Below, one piece after another: positions 1 through 8,539 of a stretch of 64,000 nucleotides of DNA. The notes beneath the pieces were generated by a model that ran no database searches, was not told where the DNA came from, and saw only the letters and a program-made list of their open reading frames with translations. The position numbers and the translations under genes were made by a program. Positions within the stretch are counted from its first letter, which is position 1. Every line of letters begins with the position of its first letter. Source of the DNA: Candidatus Sulfopaludibacter sp. SbA3 (GTDB lineage Bacteria > Acidobacteriota > Terriglobia > Bryobacterales > Bryobacteraceae); NCBI GenBank assembly GCA_945893365.1, contig CAMDED010000006.1, positions 1-64,000 of the forward strand. Direction: 5' to 3'.

Positions 1-157
1 AACTGCCGCGCTTGCGTTGCTTGAGACGATAACAACGCAGCTTTCGCCGAATCCATTCGTCTAGGCATTGGAGTTCGAACCGACAGGCCGCATAGCGGTA
101 GTAGGTGATCCACCCCACCAGAAACAAGTTGAGTTCGACGATCACTTGCACCAAGCT
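1..157 (-). pseudogene. Group II intron reverse transcriptase/maturase, C-terminal fragment
   Basis: Read on the minus strand, this stretch encodes a peptide with the run LNLFLVGWITYYRYA followed by LDEWIRRKLRCYRLKQRKR. That is the signature of the maturase (GIIM) domain at the C-terminus of group II intron-encoded proteins, which helps the intron fold and splice. The frame is open to the left window edge, so the C-terminal end lies outside. The right side stops matching within about 10 bases of position 157, where plus-strand IS1380 homology begins. The RT domain and the intron RNA are not in the window. It is a fragment and cannot be an active retroelement as seen here. The family call is confident; the exact right boundary is not. 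Confidence 0.75.
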
Positions 158-162
158 AACGC

Positions 163-810
163 CCCGTTTCTGCCGCAACGAACTGATGAGCTGGTGCGAA
201 GACAATCGAGTGCACTACATAATGGGCTTAGCGCGCAATCGGAAGCTGCGCAAGATTATCGGGGAAGCGATGTGGGAAGCGACGCAGGAGTGGGAGAAGA
301 CGGGCAAACCGGCGCGAGTGTTCCGCGAGTTCAGTTATCAGGCAAAGAAGACGAAGAAAGGAGGCTGGGACCGGGAGCGGCGCGTGGTAGCGAAGGCCGA
401 ACACATTGATGGCAAGGAAAATCCGCGCTTCGTGGTGAGTTCACTGACAAGCGAAGAATGGGCGTCGCAATCCTTGTATGAAAAACTCTACTGCGCTCGG
501 GGAGATATGGAGAACCGGATCAAGGAGCAGTTCAGCCTGTTCGCCGACCGGGTGAGCGCCGAGACGATGCGGGCCAATCAGATGCGGCTGTACTTGTCGG
601 TTATGGCCTATGTGCTGGTCAGCGGGTTGCGGCGCATCGGTCTGAAAGCGACGGAACTGGCACAGGCACAGGTATTCCACCATCCGCACGAAGTTGCTGA
701 AGATTGGCGCGCAAATCCGGGTTACGGTTCGCAAGGTCTGGATCTCGATGGCTTCCAGCTATCCCTCTCAGGACTTGTTCCGGCAGGTCTGGACCAACCT
801 GCGCTGCTAA
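163..810 (+). pseudogene. IS1380-family transposase, 5'-truncated and frameshifted
   Basis: The translated product has the IS1380 DDE transposase C-terminal half: FCRNELMSWCEDNRV, then ARVFREFSYQ, RERRVVAKAEH, NPRFVVSSL and the CARGDMENRIKEQ motif that carries the last catalytic Glu region. The N-terminal half is missing; homology starts abruptly near 163 beside the group II maturase tail. Near 676-690 the frame changes: the natural end KLLKIGAQIRVTVRKVW up to a TAA at 808-810 is in a different frame from the upstream part. So there are at least two lesions, truncation and a frameshift, and the element is dead. No terminal inverted repeats could be identified. Confidence 0.8.
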
Positions 811-1247
811 GGAAAACGTCAAAGGGAGCGCCGCTTTTCAAAACATAAATCAACCGAAAACCGCTCGGTTCGGATCGGTGCGCCGCTACTGCCTCTCACC
901 CGTTGACACTGCCGTCCGGGGAGCCAGAATGATCCCCTTTACAGGCCCTCAACGACCCCCATTTCTTCTTGCTACCTGAAAAATGCCTTGCCAGCACCCT
1001 CAACGCCCACTCTGACACCAAAATTCTCGCCTTCCAACTACCTTGTGAAATATGCGGGCTAAGGTTGGCAAGAAGGTTCGGTGATGCGGCGCATCGTCAC
1101 CATGGTGTAAGCAAGCTGCCTGAGGCAGTAAGCGAATGTCATGTCAAACGGGTTCGGTTGCCGGGCGGTTATAGTGCTGGAGTGGGTTTGGCGTCCAGTG
1201 CCGCGCTCGATGCAGCCGGGCCGAACGCCCCGATTTCGCTTCGAAGC
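811..1247. other. Intergenic stretch, no supported gene
   Basis: Between the IS1380 remnant and the degenerate secreted-protein gene. Open frames here are short and show no family features. It may hold further IS-flanking sequence, but no inverted repeat, RNA gene or promoter was recognised. Confidence 0.5.
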
Positions 1248-1975
1248 TCAATTCTGCTGCCGCAGAAGGCTTCCTGCGACGCCCCAGCCGTCATTCAGGA
1301 TCATCATCTGCACGATCTCGCCGTGGCCCCCGATCACGCCGTTGATCAAGATGGCCTCCGAGCTCGCCGCCGCTGGAGCCGCATATCTCAGCGTCACATG
1401 GCGCTTGGAACTAACGCAATAGGTCCCGCTGATGTTCTCGGGTATAACGCGACCGTTATAGCTGGCGACGGTTGACGCCGTGAAGCGGCCGTTGCCATCC
1501 GCAACCAGCCGTCCAATCCGTTGGAATCTGCCCGCCAGATCCTTTGGGGAATTGGTCGTACCATGAAACTCCGCGGAATAACCTCCGGCGAAGTCCGGCA
1601 AGCAGCAGAAGGTGAGATCCTGCTTCACGTGGTCCCCTTTGATCACCGTCCCCGATGGCGCGGTCGGTAACAAGGCCGCCTGCCGGGAGTGACCGTATAG
1701 GTGGCGGGGATGTCGCCGTTGATGACGATCCCGTTGTAACTGGCGTTGGTCTCGATGAAGGGCGCCTTTGCCGTCCGGGACGAAGCGGCCCGCCTGCGAC
1801 AGCATTCCAAGCAGCGCTCTTCCCCCAGGTGGCAATTCGACGAGCGTCCCGATAGACGAGAACGCGTTCGGCCCCGAATAGTCGGCGTCCGTACAAACTG
1901 TCGCGCCCGGAGCGCCTGAATACGACCCAACCGCAAGACAAAACGCGAGTGCCCCCGGGAATCCTCAAACCTTCT
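1248..1975 (-). pseudogene. Degenerate secreted protein gene with several frameshifts
   Basis: Stitching frames on the minus strand restores one coherent protein: a signal-like start (FPGALAFCLAVGSYSGAPGA), then a section ending GRFVPDGKG, then SYNGIVINGDIPATYTVTP, then TVIKGDHVKQDLTFCCLPDF through GRFTASTVASYNGRVIPENISGTYCV to the stop at 1248. Frame changes occur near the start, near 1765, and near 1660-1690. The two SYNG...I...(A/G)TY units are internal repeats of each other. A Shine-Dalgarno-like GGAGGAG lies at 1974-1980. The fold and role are unknown; it resembles small exported acidobacterial proteins. It is either a decayed gene or a gene hit by several indel errors. Confidence 0.55.
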
Positions 1976-2070
1976 CCTCCAAGTTTCGCGATCGAGGGTT
2001 CCGGCTACCATGCATGAATCTGTATCGCGGCAACCGGCTTCAGGCAAAACGCCTGCTATGATCTGAAGAG

Positions 2071-3180
2071 ATGGTGAGGCGCAGAGCAATTTTTCCTCTC
2101 CCCTTGGCGGCGCTTCAGGCCGCGCCCGCCGCCTCGGACCCTCGAGTGTACGCGTACGGCGACGGCGTGCCGCTGACTCCGGCGGAATACTCCCGGCTGC
2201 TGGCCAGCCTCGCCGGCTCGGATGGCGTCGCGGCGGACAGCTATTCACTGGGGGGCGTCGTCGAAAAGCTGGAGACCCGCATGGCGTCGCTGCTGGGAAA
2301 GGAGGCGGCAGTCTGGCTCCCAACCGGAACGCTTGCCAACCATCTCGCCGTGCGCTTGCTCGCCGGAGGCAAACGGCGCGTCCTCGTGCAGGCCGAAAGT
2401 CACCTCTACAACGATTGCGGCGACTGCGCCCAAACATTGAGCGGCCTGCATTTGGTTCCCCTGGCGAAAGGGCGGGCCACTTTCTCTCTGGAGGAAGCTG
2501 AGCGGGCCGCGAACGAGGCGATGCTCGGGCGCGTGGAAGTTCCCGTCGGCGCAATTCAAATCGAAACGCCCGTTCGGCGGCGAGACGGAGAGCGCTTCGA
2601 CTTCACGGAGATGAAGAAGATCTCCGCTTGGGCGCGCGACCGCAAGATCGGACTCCATTTGGATGGCGCGCGATTGTTCCTCGAGAGCGGCTACACGTCG
2701 AGGTCCGTCAAAGAGTACGGGGATCTGTTCGATACCGTTTACGTCTCGCTTTACAAGTATTTCAACGCGGCAAGCGGCGCGGTTCTCGCCGGGCCGAAGG
2801 CGCTGCTTTCCGGGCTGTTCCACACGCGCCGGATGTTCGGCGGAGGGCTGCCCCACGTGTGGCCGTTCGCCGCCGTCGCGCTTCACTATCTGGAAGGATT
2901 CGACCGGCGCTTCCGGACCAGTGTCGAGACCGCCGAACGCGTCTTCTCCACACTCCGCTCGGATTCGAACTTCGAGATCGAGCGGGTTTTGAACGGGACC
3001 AACAACTTTCGGATGCGGGTGAGCGGGGTGAATGCACCGGTTTATCAGGGAAGGCTTGAGGCGGCAGGCATCAGCGCGCGAGTTCCAACCGGAGACTGGT
3101 TCGCGATGCAAGTGAACGAAACCTGGGCACGGCTGCCTGCCGCCGAGATCGCAGCCAGATTCCGCAAAGCGCTCGGTTGA
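2071..3180 (+). CDS. Threonine aldolase / beta-eliminating lyase family PLP enzyme, with export-like N-terminus
   Basis: The 369-residue product belongs to fold-type I PLP enzymes of the low-specificity threonine aldolase/aromatic amino acid beta-eliminating lyase group, which cleave beta-hydroxy amino acids (for example threonine to glycine and acetaldehyde) or eliminate side chains. Visible features are the substrate/PLP region SYSLGGVVEKLE and LPTGTLANHLAV, the cofactor Asp in HLDGARL, and the Schiff-base Lys in VSLYKYFNAASGAVL at residue 229. The first ~22 residues (MVRRRAIFPLPLAALQAAP) look like a weak signal peptide, which is unusual for this cytoplasmic family; a later internal start is possible. 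It stands alone on the plus strand. The exact substrate cannot be told. Confidence 0.8.
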   Translation: MVRRRAIFPLPLAALQAAPAASDPRVYAYGDGVPLTPAEYSRLLASLAGSDGVAADSYSLGGVVEKLETRMASLLGKEAAVWLPTGTLANHLAVRLLAGGKRRVLVQAESHLYNDCGDCAQTLSGLHLVPLAKGRATFSLEEAERAANEAMLGRVEVPVGAIQIETPVRRRDGERFDFTEMKKISAWARDRKIGLHLDGARLFLESGYTSRSVKEYGDLFDTVYVSLYKYFNAASGAVLAGPKALLSGLFHTRRMFGGGLPHVWPFAAVALHYLEGFDRRFRTSVETAERVFSTLRSDSNFEIERVLNGTNNFRMRVSGVNAPVYQGRLEAAGISARVPTGDWFAMQVNETWARLPAAEIAARFRKALG

Positions 3181-3206
3181 AGCTCGGACGAAACAAGGCT
3201 CGTACC

Positions 3207-3238
3207 AAAAAAAAAGGCCGACCCTTGCGGATCGGCCT
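3207..3238 (-). terminator. Intrinsic terminator for minus-strand transcript
   Basis: Read leftwards, a GC-rich hairpin with stem GGCCGA/TCGGCC (3232-3237 and 3216-3221) is followed by nine consecutive T. It ends transcription coming from the glycosyltransferase operon or from the candidate small RNA just upstream. Confidence 0.75.
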
Positions 3239-3355
3239 CGAAGCGATAGACCGGAGGCCGTCCCCCCGAACCAACCTCCAGTCTCACGCGAACAACTTGA
3301 TTCTGACAGGGAATCGGCGTCCGAACAAGGACCAAGGGTCCCAGTCGGAGGGCTA
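3207..3355 (-). ncRNA. Candidate structured small RNA or structured 3' UTR
   Basis: The ~130 nt between the glycosyltransferase stop codon (3369) and the intrinsic terminator hold no convincing minus-strand gene but do hold two further good hairpins. One has an outer stem TCCGA/TCGGA (3320-3324, 3345-3349) with inner stem GGACC/GGTCC (3329-3333, 3337-3341). The other is a 9-bp stem at 3249-3257 with 3275-3283 (GACTGGAGG pairing CCTCCGGTC in the RNA). Three hairpins ending in a T-run is the layout of a free-standing sRNA. No clear promoter was found, so a long 3' UTR is equally possible. No known RNA family was recognised. Confidence 0.35.
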
Positions 3356-3368
3356 ATGCGTACTAGCA

Positions 3369-4064
3369 CTATCGGACTACGAGATATAAGCGCGCCAGAC
3401 GTTCGGGGGCGACGCCGAGGGAGTATAAGGCCTGGATGAGGACCCACGAAGCAAGCGTTGAGAAAGCCCCGCGGTCCCTCCAGCGGCGGCCGGAAACTTC
3501 AATCGGATCGTCAAGTAGCGCAAGGCAGCGGCCGTGATCGCTTTGCTGCCAGAGCCGTCGCGCGAACTCGTAGTCCTCCATGATGGGCCATGTCCGGTAG
3601 CCGCGGAATGTCTGAAAGACCTCGCGGCGGCAGAAAATGCCCGAATCGCCATAGAACACACCCCAGCGGCGGCGCCACCGGTTCACCCGGCTGAAAGTAG
3701 CCGAGATCCAACCCCCTTCATACCGGATATCGAAATTACCGCCCAAAACCTCCGGATTCGCCATGGCAGCCCGCAAGGTCTGAATGGCCCCCGGGCCAAG
3801 GCGCGTATCGGCATGCAGGAAAAGCAGGACGTCGGAGCGTGCGGCGTTCGCCCCCGTATTCATCTGATGCCCACGATTTGGAGTGGGGAGCGTAACGACG
3901 CAGGCGCGGCCGTTCTCTTGCGCCCTTTCGACGGTGCGGTCCGTCGAATTGCCGTCGGCGACGATGATCTCTTGCGCCCCGAGCGTCGCCAGGTGTTCGA
4001 GCAAGCCTGAAATCGTGGACTCCTCGTTAAGAGTCGGGACGACGATGGCGACGCTTGGAATCAA
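3369..4064 (-). CDS. Family 2 glycosyltransferase (TIGR04283-like)
   Basis: The 231-residue product is a GT-A fold family 2 glycosyltransferase, predicted to move a sugar from a nucleotide sugar. It opens with the typical strand SVAIVVPTLNEES and has VADGNSTD, the metal-binding HAD at residues 84-86 (FLHADTRLG), and the acceptor-side Glu-Asp in PIMEDYEFARRL. Length and the single-domain plan fit the TIGR04283 (transferase 2, rSAM/selenodomain-associated-like) group. The start is taken as TTG at 4064, overlapping the stop of the upstream gene (AATTGA), since the open frame upstream of it has no family resemblance. It forms a two-gene unit with the 167-residue hypothetical. Confidence 0.82.
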   Translation of the reverse strand: MIPSVAIVVPTLNEESTISGLLEHLATLGAQEIIVADGNSTDRTVERAQENGRACVVTLPTPNRGHQMNTGANAARSDVLLFLHADTRLGPGAIQTLRAAMANPEVLGGNFDIRYEGGWISATFSRVNRWRRRWGVFYGDSGIFCRREVFQTFRGYRTWPIMEDYEFARRLWQQSDHGRCLALLDDPIEVSGRRWRDRGAFSTLASWVLIQALYSLGVAPERLARLYLVVR

Positions 4065-4564
4065 TTCCGCGGGCCGATGCCTTCCGTGCGTCCAGCGAGC
4101 GGCTGCACGACCGCCCCACCACAGACGGCAACGCCGGTCTTGGTGAGCGCATTCAGGAAATTGAAGAAGAGCGCGTAGACCACCTGCTCCGTGATAGGTT
4201 GCCTGCCGGGCATGCGGAATCCCGCCGGCAGCTCCTTGGCAATTCGGACCCGGACCGAATTTGGAGCTGTCTTGCCGCCGCGATCCTTGGCGTTTGCTAC
4301 GGCGAGCGGAGTTTGCATCACGTTTCCGGAACGCCCATCGACGTAGAACTGGCATCGCGAAAACCAGCCCAGGTTGGCCGGATCGGCTGCGTCGAACAGG
4401 AGCAGTGGCGCCTGCCGGTCCAAAGCGGTGAGGTCCACCTGCAGGCAGCGGGCGGAGTCTTCGAGTTTCCCGTCAAAACCCGCCTGCTTGACCACGCTGT
4501 TGACCAGATCAAGATCGAGTTCGAGAAGAATCAGTTTATGCTGCCCGGCTTGCAAGACCTGCAT
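4061..4564 (-). CDS. Hypothetical protein upstream of the glycosyltransferase
   Basis: A 167-residue protein of unknown family. It starts MQVLQAGQHKLILLELD and reads like a soluble alpha/beta protein, with LDRQAPLLLFDAADPANLG, NSVRVRIAKELPAGF and a glycine/alanine-rich end NALTKTGVAVCGGAVV. Its stop codon overlaps the TTG start of the glycosyltransferase, so translation of the two is probably coupled. No motif pointing to an activity was seen. Support for it being real comes from coupling and protein-like composition, not from homology. Confidence 0.55.
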   Translation of the reverse strand: MQVLQAGQHKLILLELDLDLVNSVVKQAGFDGKLEDSARCLQVDLTALDRQAPLLLFDAADPANLGWFSRCQFYVDGRSGNVMQTPLAVANAKDRGGKTAPNSVRVRIAKELPAGFRMPGRQPITEQVVYALFFNFLNALTKTGVAVCGGAVVQPLAGRTEGIGPRN

Positions 4565-5334
4565 GAGACTACTACTTTACCACTCGCGCTAGCGGAAGGC
4601 GGGCGGTCGCAAGGCGCCGCCGGTATATAGGCCAGTGCTAAATAATCAGATGCTGCATGCACGCGGGAAAACCCAACCGCGCACCCGCCGATGAAGCTGC
4701 TTTGCCGGCGTCTTGGACCGGCGCATGCCTTCGCCCATGGCCGATGGTGGTGCTTCAGTGGCCCATTTCCACCACAATTGACCCGAACTCGGCCGTTCCG
4801 GCCGAAGCGGCGGGCTTTCCGCGCCGAAAGCACACCCCAAAGAATCAATGGAATAACCATTGGGCTATGCCCGCTCTCGGCCTTTGCGGCCTTTTGTCGC
4901 TTAAACTTTGCCGGAAAGAACCGCGCCTTCGGCTTCCGCCCAGCGGCTCGCCGCGGGTCCGGGATCATCGCAGCCAGGGCCTTCGCGGCCTCTTCTCCAC
5001 AATTGACGGCTGGGCGTCGGTCCGGGACGGCCCACCGCTTGAGGCGTTCGCTCGCCGGACAGACGGGTCCTGGCGGCGCGCTCTGGCTTGCCGGGCGCCA
5101 CCTGCGGTGAATGATAACCGTCACTGGCAGAATAATATAAGAGAAGTTTCCAAGTGCGTCGCGGCCGCGGGACGGGCCAAAATTCACTCGACCGGCATTT
5201 TACGGTACCGTTTCGGCCTCCCGAGCTTACCCGTCTCCTGTGCCACCGGTGATCCGGCTGTGGCGGTGCGTCACACCTTTTTGAAATTCAAACGTCTGAG
5301 AAGAAAGAGAAATGATTCTGGCGCCAATATTGCT
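4565..5334. other. 770-bp stretch without a supported gene
   Basis: Long frames exist on both strands because of high GC, but none shows protein-like composition apart from the C-terminal end used by the small membrane protein that follows. Short GC-rich inverted repeats occur around 4880-4990 (several GGCC-type hairpins). No promoter or RNA was recognised with confidence. Confidence 0.5.
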
Positions 5335-5586
5335 ATGAACCGGAGCATGGCGATCACGAAAATCACAGGACACGGTTTGGCGACGATAGCGGTACTGGTC
5401 GCTATTCTCTGGGGATGCCTCTTCCTGGAGCGGACTATCGTGCGCCGGGCACGGATTCAACATTACCGCGCGCTTCGCGACATCCGTACCATGCAGCTTA
5501 GAAAGGGCGTTCAGCCGGTCTCGACGCCTGCGCAACCCTCGAATCCGGGCTACTCAACCGGATCAAAGGGCCCCGCGATCGGGTAA
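5335..5586 (+). CDS. Small single-pass membrane protein
   Basis: An 83-residue protein, MNRSMAITKITGHGLATI onward. It has one strong transmembrane helix (approx. residues 13-32, ATIAVLVAILWGCLFLE), followed by a basic stretch VRRARIQHYRALRDIRTM and a Pro/Ser-rich tail. By the positive-inside rule the basic C-terminal part should face the cytoplasm. The frame is open far upstream, but only this segment looks like a protein; ATG at 5335 or 5347 are the plausible starts. Function unknown. It converges with the minus-strand secreted protein, overlapping it by about 24 bases. Confidence 0.5.
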   Translation: MNRSMAITKITGHGLATIAVLVAILWGCLFLERTIVRRARIQHYRALRDIRTMQLRKGVQPVSTPAQPSNPGYSTGSKGPAIG

Positions 5587-6216
5587 CGGAATCTCGAAAT
5601 AGAACAATTCCTTTCCCGAACCGGCTTCTCGAATTCCCGTCACGTACAATTTGGCTCCGCTGTGGTGCTGTGTCTGGAAGTAGAAGAAACCGCTGAAAGT
5701 TTCCTTTGGCGGCAGCATCTTCGCGGAAAACGCCCGCCCCTCGATTTGCCAGTCCATCAGGGGGTTCTTGCTCTTGCCGATTCGCCCCGGTATGCCCGGA
5801 ACCGGACCACCGGTGTTCACCTTCGGACGCTTGGCTCCTCCCAGGTAGGCGATGTCGGCGGCCGGCGTGGTTTCCAAATGGGAGCGGTCCTGCGCAATGT
5901 ACTCAATCCTGAGATTCTCGAACCGGATGGCTTGTCCGGAATCGTTCCGTATGGAGACCAGCATCGGGAGAATCCCGTACTTGCTCAGGTTCAGCTTCCC
6001 GAAGGCAGCCTGCATCCGCGCTTCGGTATCGTATGGCTGAGCGGCAATGGTAACGCCGGCCTGAGTCTGCTTCGCCTTGAAGCTGTCGACCGGCGGAGCC
6101 TCGAACCTCGCCTTATCCTTGTCGGCGGCCCATGCGCCGGTTATACTCAGGAAGGCGATACTCAGGGGGCTTATTCTTAGGAAGCCTAGAGCTAAATTTT
6201 TGGAAACAAAGGGCAT
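5563..6216 (-). CDS. Secreted hypothetical protein
   Basis: A 217-residue protein with a hydrophobic N-terminal segment (ISPLSIAFLSITGAWAADK) that fits a cleavable signal peptide ending AWA. The mature part contains AAFGKLNLSKYGILPMLVSI, FENLRIEYI and a beta-rich C-terminus (FSGFFYFQTQHHSGAKLYV), suggesting an Ig-like or beta-sandwich exported domain. No enzymatic motif is visible. Its start codon overlaps the start region of the divergently transcribed waaA-lpxK gene, so the two share a very compact promoter region or one of the starts lies further in. Confidence 0.65.
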   Translation of the reverse strand: MPFVSKNLALGFLRISPLSIAFLSITGAWAADKDKARFEAPPVDSFKAKQTQAGVTIAAQPYDTEARMQAAFGKLNLSKYGILPMLVSIRNDSGQAIRFENLRIEYIAQDRSHLETTPAADIAYLGGAKRPKVNTGGPVPGIPGRIGKSKNPLMDWQIEGRAFSAKMLPPKETFSGFFYFQTQHHSGAKLYVTGIREAGSGKELFYFEIPLPDRGAL

Positions 6217-8530
6217 CTTTTTACTCTATCGGGTTGCGTTGGCGCTTGCTTCGCCGTTTCTGTTCCTCTATTACCTGTACCGCGCCGGCCGTGGGCGCGG
6301 ACTGGGCTGGCTCTGGCAGTCCTGCGGCTTCCTGCCGCGTCCATATAGACAGACTCTCGATGGCGCAATCTGGTTGCACGCCGTCTCGGTAGGCGAGGTG
6401 ATCACCGTGGCCGGTTTGGTGCGCCAATTGAGGATCGAACTTCCCCGCACACCACTCTACATCTCGACCACGACGGCGGCGGGCTACGCCACAGCCCACC
6501 AAAAGCTCGGAGCGCTTGTGAATGGCATTTTCTACATTCCAATAGACTTCGCCTGGGCTATCCGGCGCGTCCTCAGAGCCATCCGGCCGTCTCTGGTGGT
6601 AGTCGCTGAAACGGAAATCTGGCCGAATCTCTTCCGGGAGATCAAGCGGATCGGCGCGGGTCTGGTGATCGTGAACGCGCGGATCTCAGACCGGGCGCTG
6701 CCGCGCTACCGGGCGCTACGCGGCTTCTTCCGGCATGTTTTGCGGCTGCCCGACGTCATTCTGACTCAGGATGAGGCGCTCCGGGACCGGTTCGTCGAGA
6801 TTGGCGCGCCTCCCGAAACCACCCTCTCAGGCGGTAACCTCAAGTACGATTTCGAGATCGGCCCCGCGCCGGCCGATCTGCGGGCATACCTCGAAGGGCT
6901 CGCGCCCACGCACGTCCTGATCGCGGCGAGCACCATGCCTCCCGACGAAGAGGATACCGTGATTTCGGCTTGGCGGGAATTGGCGGCCGCTGCCGCCGAA
7001 ACAGCCGGCGAAGGCCGTCTGCTGATCCTCGCGCCCCGCAAGCCCGAGCGCTTCGATCTCGTGGCTGAAAAGCTAAGAGCCGCGGGAATTCCCTTCGTCC
7101 GCCGAACCGCGCTCCGCAACCTGCCCCTTCCGGGCGTACTGCTTCTCGACTCGATCGGCGAGTTGAGCGCCCTGTTCGCTCTGGCTGACGTCGTGTTCAT
7201 GGGCGGCACGCTCGTCACCTGGGGAGGACACAATATCCTCGAGCCTGCATTCGCCGCAAAGCCGGTGGTGATGGGCCCCTATATGCAAAACTTCCGCCGA
7301 ATGGCGGCGGATTTTCTGCGCGCGGAGGCGTGCGTCGAGGTTCAAGACGCGGCGGGCCTGGTGCAAGCGGTACAGCGGCTATGGAACGATCCGGCTTTGG
7401 CGCGGGAAATCGGCGAGCGAGGGCTTCGCTGCGCGGAGGCGAAACGCGGGGCCACCAAACGAGCGGTCGAGGAGATTCGCCGGGTCTACGATCGCTCCTT
7501 GCCGAGGTTCCGCCCGGTGCTGCCGGCTCTAATGTTTCTGCGGCCTTTGTCTTGGCTGTGGAAGTGGGGCGGGGCATGGAAGCGTGCACGGCTGCTCGGC
7601 CGAATCCGCGAGCTTCGCGCGCCCGTCGTGAGTGTGGGAAACCTGACGATGGGCGGCGTCGGCAAAACGCCCGTCGTCCTCTACCTTGCCGAGCGGCTAC
7701 CGACGCCTGGCATCCTGACGCGCGGGTATGGCAGAAGAAGCGTTTTCAATGTGCTCGTTCTTCCACCTGGCGCGAGCGAGACCGCGCTCCGAACCGGCGA
7801 CGAGCCGCAGATTTTTCTCCGCAGCGGCATCGCCCCTGTCGCCATCGGCGCGGACCGCTTCGAGGCCGGCCGTTTGCTCGAACAGCAGTTTGCCGTGGAG
7901 ACGATCCTGATGGACGACGGTTTTCAGCACGCACGCGTCGACCGCGCCGCCGATATCGTGCTGATTGACGCCTTACGGCCTTTCGGGGGCGGCGAGCTAT
8001 TCCCGGTGGGACGGCTGCGCGAGCCTCTTGCTGCGCTAAGAAGGGCGGACATCATTGTGATTACGAGAAGCCGCGAGGGGAGGATGATTCCCGCCGTCGA
8101 ACGGGAGATCCGCCGCCACAATTTGCGGGCTCCGCTGTTCCGGTCCTGGGTGGAGCCGGAGCGATGGGTCAGGTGGAGCGACGAAGCGGCGGCGGTCGAG
8201 CTGCCGGAACGGGCAGCGGCTTTTTGCGGGCTCGGGAACCCCGAATCGTTCTGGTCGACGCTCGAGGACATCGGCATTAAGCCGCTCCATCGCAATGAAT
8301 TCCGCGACCATCATCGCTACACACCGCGGGAGTTGCAATGGCTGGGGCATCACGCCGTCGAGGCTGGGGCTCAGGCTCTGTTGACGACGCAGAAGGATGC
8401 CGTCAATCTGCCCGGCGATTGCGGGGGCCTGCTGACGGTGCCCATCTATTGGCTGAAAATTCGAGCTGTCGTGGAGAATGGCGAGGCGTTGATTCTCGAA
8501 ATCCGTAAGCGAACCGGACAATTGAAGTAG
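6200..8530 (+). CDS. Fused Kdo transferase (WaaA/KdtA) and lipid A 4'-kinase (LpxK)
   Basis: One uninterrupted frame encodes two lipid A-Kdo enzymes of the inner membrane's cytoplasmic face. Residues ~1-430 are WaaA/KdtA: a membrane-anchoring helix (LALASPFLFLYYLYRAGRG), the catalytic-Glu motif WLHAVSVGE, ETEIWPNL, and the donor-site motifs VFMGGTLVTWGGHNILEPA. Residues ~445-776 are LpxK: GNLTMGGVGKTPVV, whose P-loop GGVGKTP is at residues 485-491, then LTRGYGR and LMDDGFQHARV. LpxK phosphorylates the disaccharide and WaaA adds Kdo to the product, so the fusion joins consecutive steps. The start is set to TTG 6200, just before the first helix; the frame stays open upstream to 6077. A later start is possible. 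Confidence 0.88.
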   Translation: METKGIFLLYRVALALASPFLFLYYLYRAGRGRGLGWLWQSCGFLPRPYRQTLDGAIWLHAVSVGEVITVAGLVRQLRIELPRTPLYISTTTAAGYATAHQKLGALVNGIFYIPIDFAWAIRRVLRAIRPSLVVVAETEIWPNLFREIKRIGAGLVIVNARISDRALPRYRALRGFFRHVLRLPDVILTQDEALRDRFVEIGAPPETTLSGGNLKYDFEIGPAPADLRAYLEGLAPTHVLIAASTMPPDEEDTVISAWRELAAAAAETAGEGRLLILAPRKPERFDLVAEKLRAAGIPFVRRTALRNLPLPGVLLLDSIGELSALFALADVVFMGGTLVTWGGHNILEPAFAAKPVVMGPYMQNFRRMAADFLRAEACVEVQDAAGLVQAVQRLWNDPALAREIGERGLRCAEAKRGATKRAVEEIRRVYDRSLPRFRPVLPALMFLRPLSWLWKWGGAWKRARLLGRIRELRAPVVSVGNLTMGGVGKTPVVLYLAERLPTPGILTRGYGRRSVFNVLVLPPGASETALRTGDEPQIFLRSGIAPVAIGADRFEAGRLLEQQFAVETILMDDGFQHARVDRAADIVLIDALRPFGGGELFPVGRLREPLAALRRADIIVITRSREGRMIPAVEREIRRHNLRAPLFRSWVEPERWVRWSDEAAAVELPERAAAFCGLGNPESFWSTLEDIGIKPLHRNEFRDHHRYTPRELQWLGHHAVEAGAQALLTTQKDAVNLPGDCGGLLTVPIYWLKIRAVVENGEALILEIRKRTGQLK

Positions 8531-8539
8531 AATCTCAGC

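Noticed and set aside
2245-3447. Long minus-strand frame opposite the PLP lyase gene
   Set aside because: It is the antisense shadow of a well-supported plus-strand enzyme and has no family features.
4657-5586. A 309-residue plus-strand frame
   Set aside because: Only the last 83 residues look like a protein (membrane helix plus basic tail). The earlier part has the Arg/Pro/Ala composition of open GC-rich noise.
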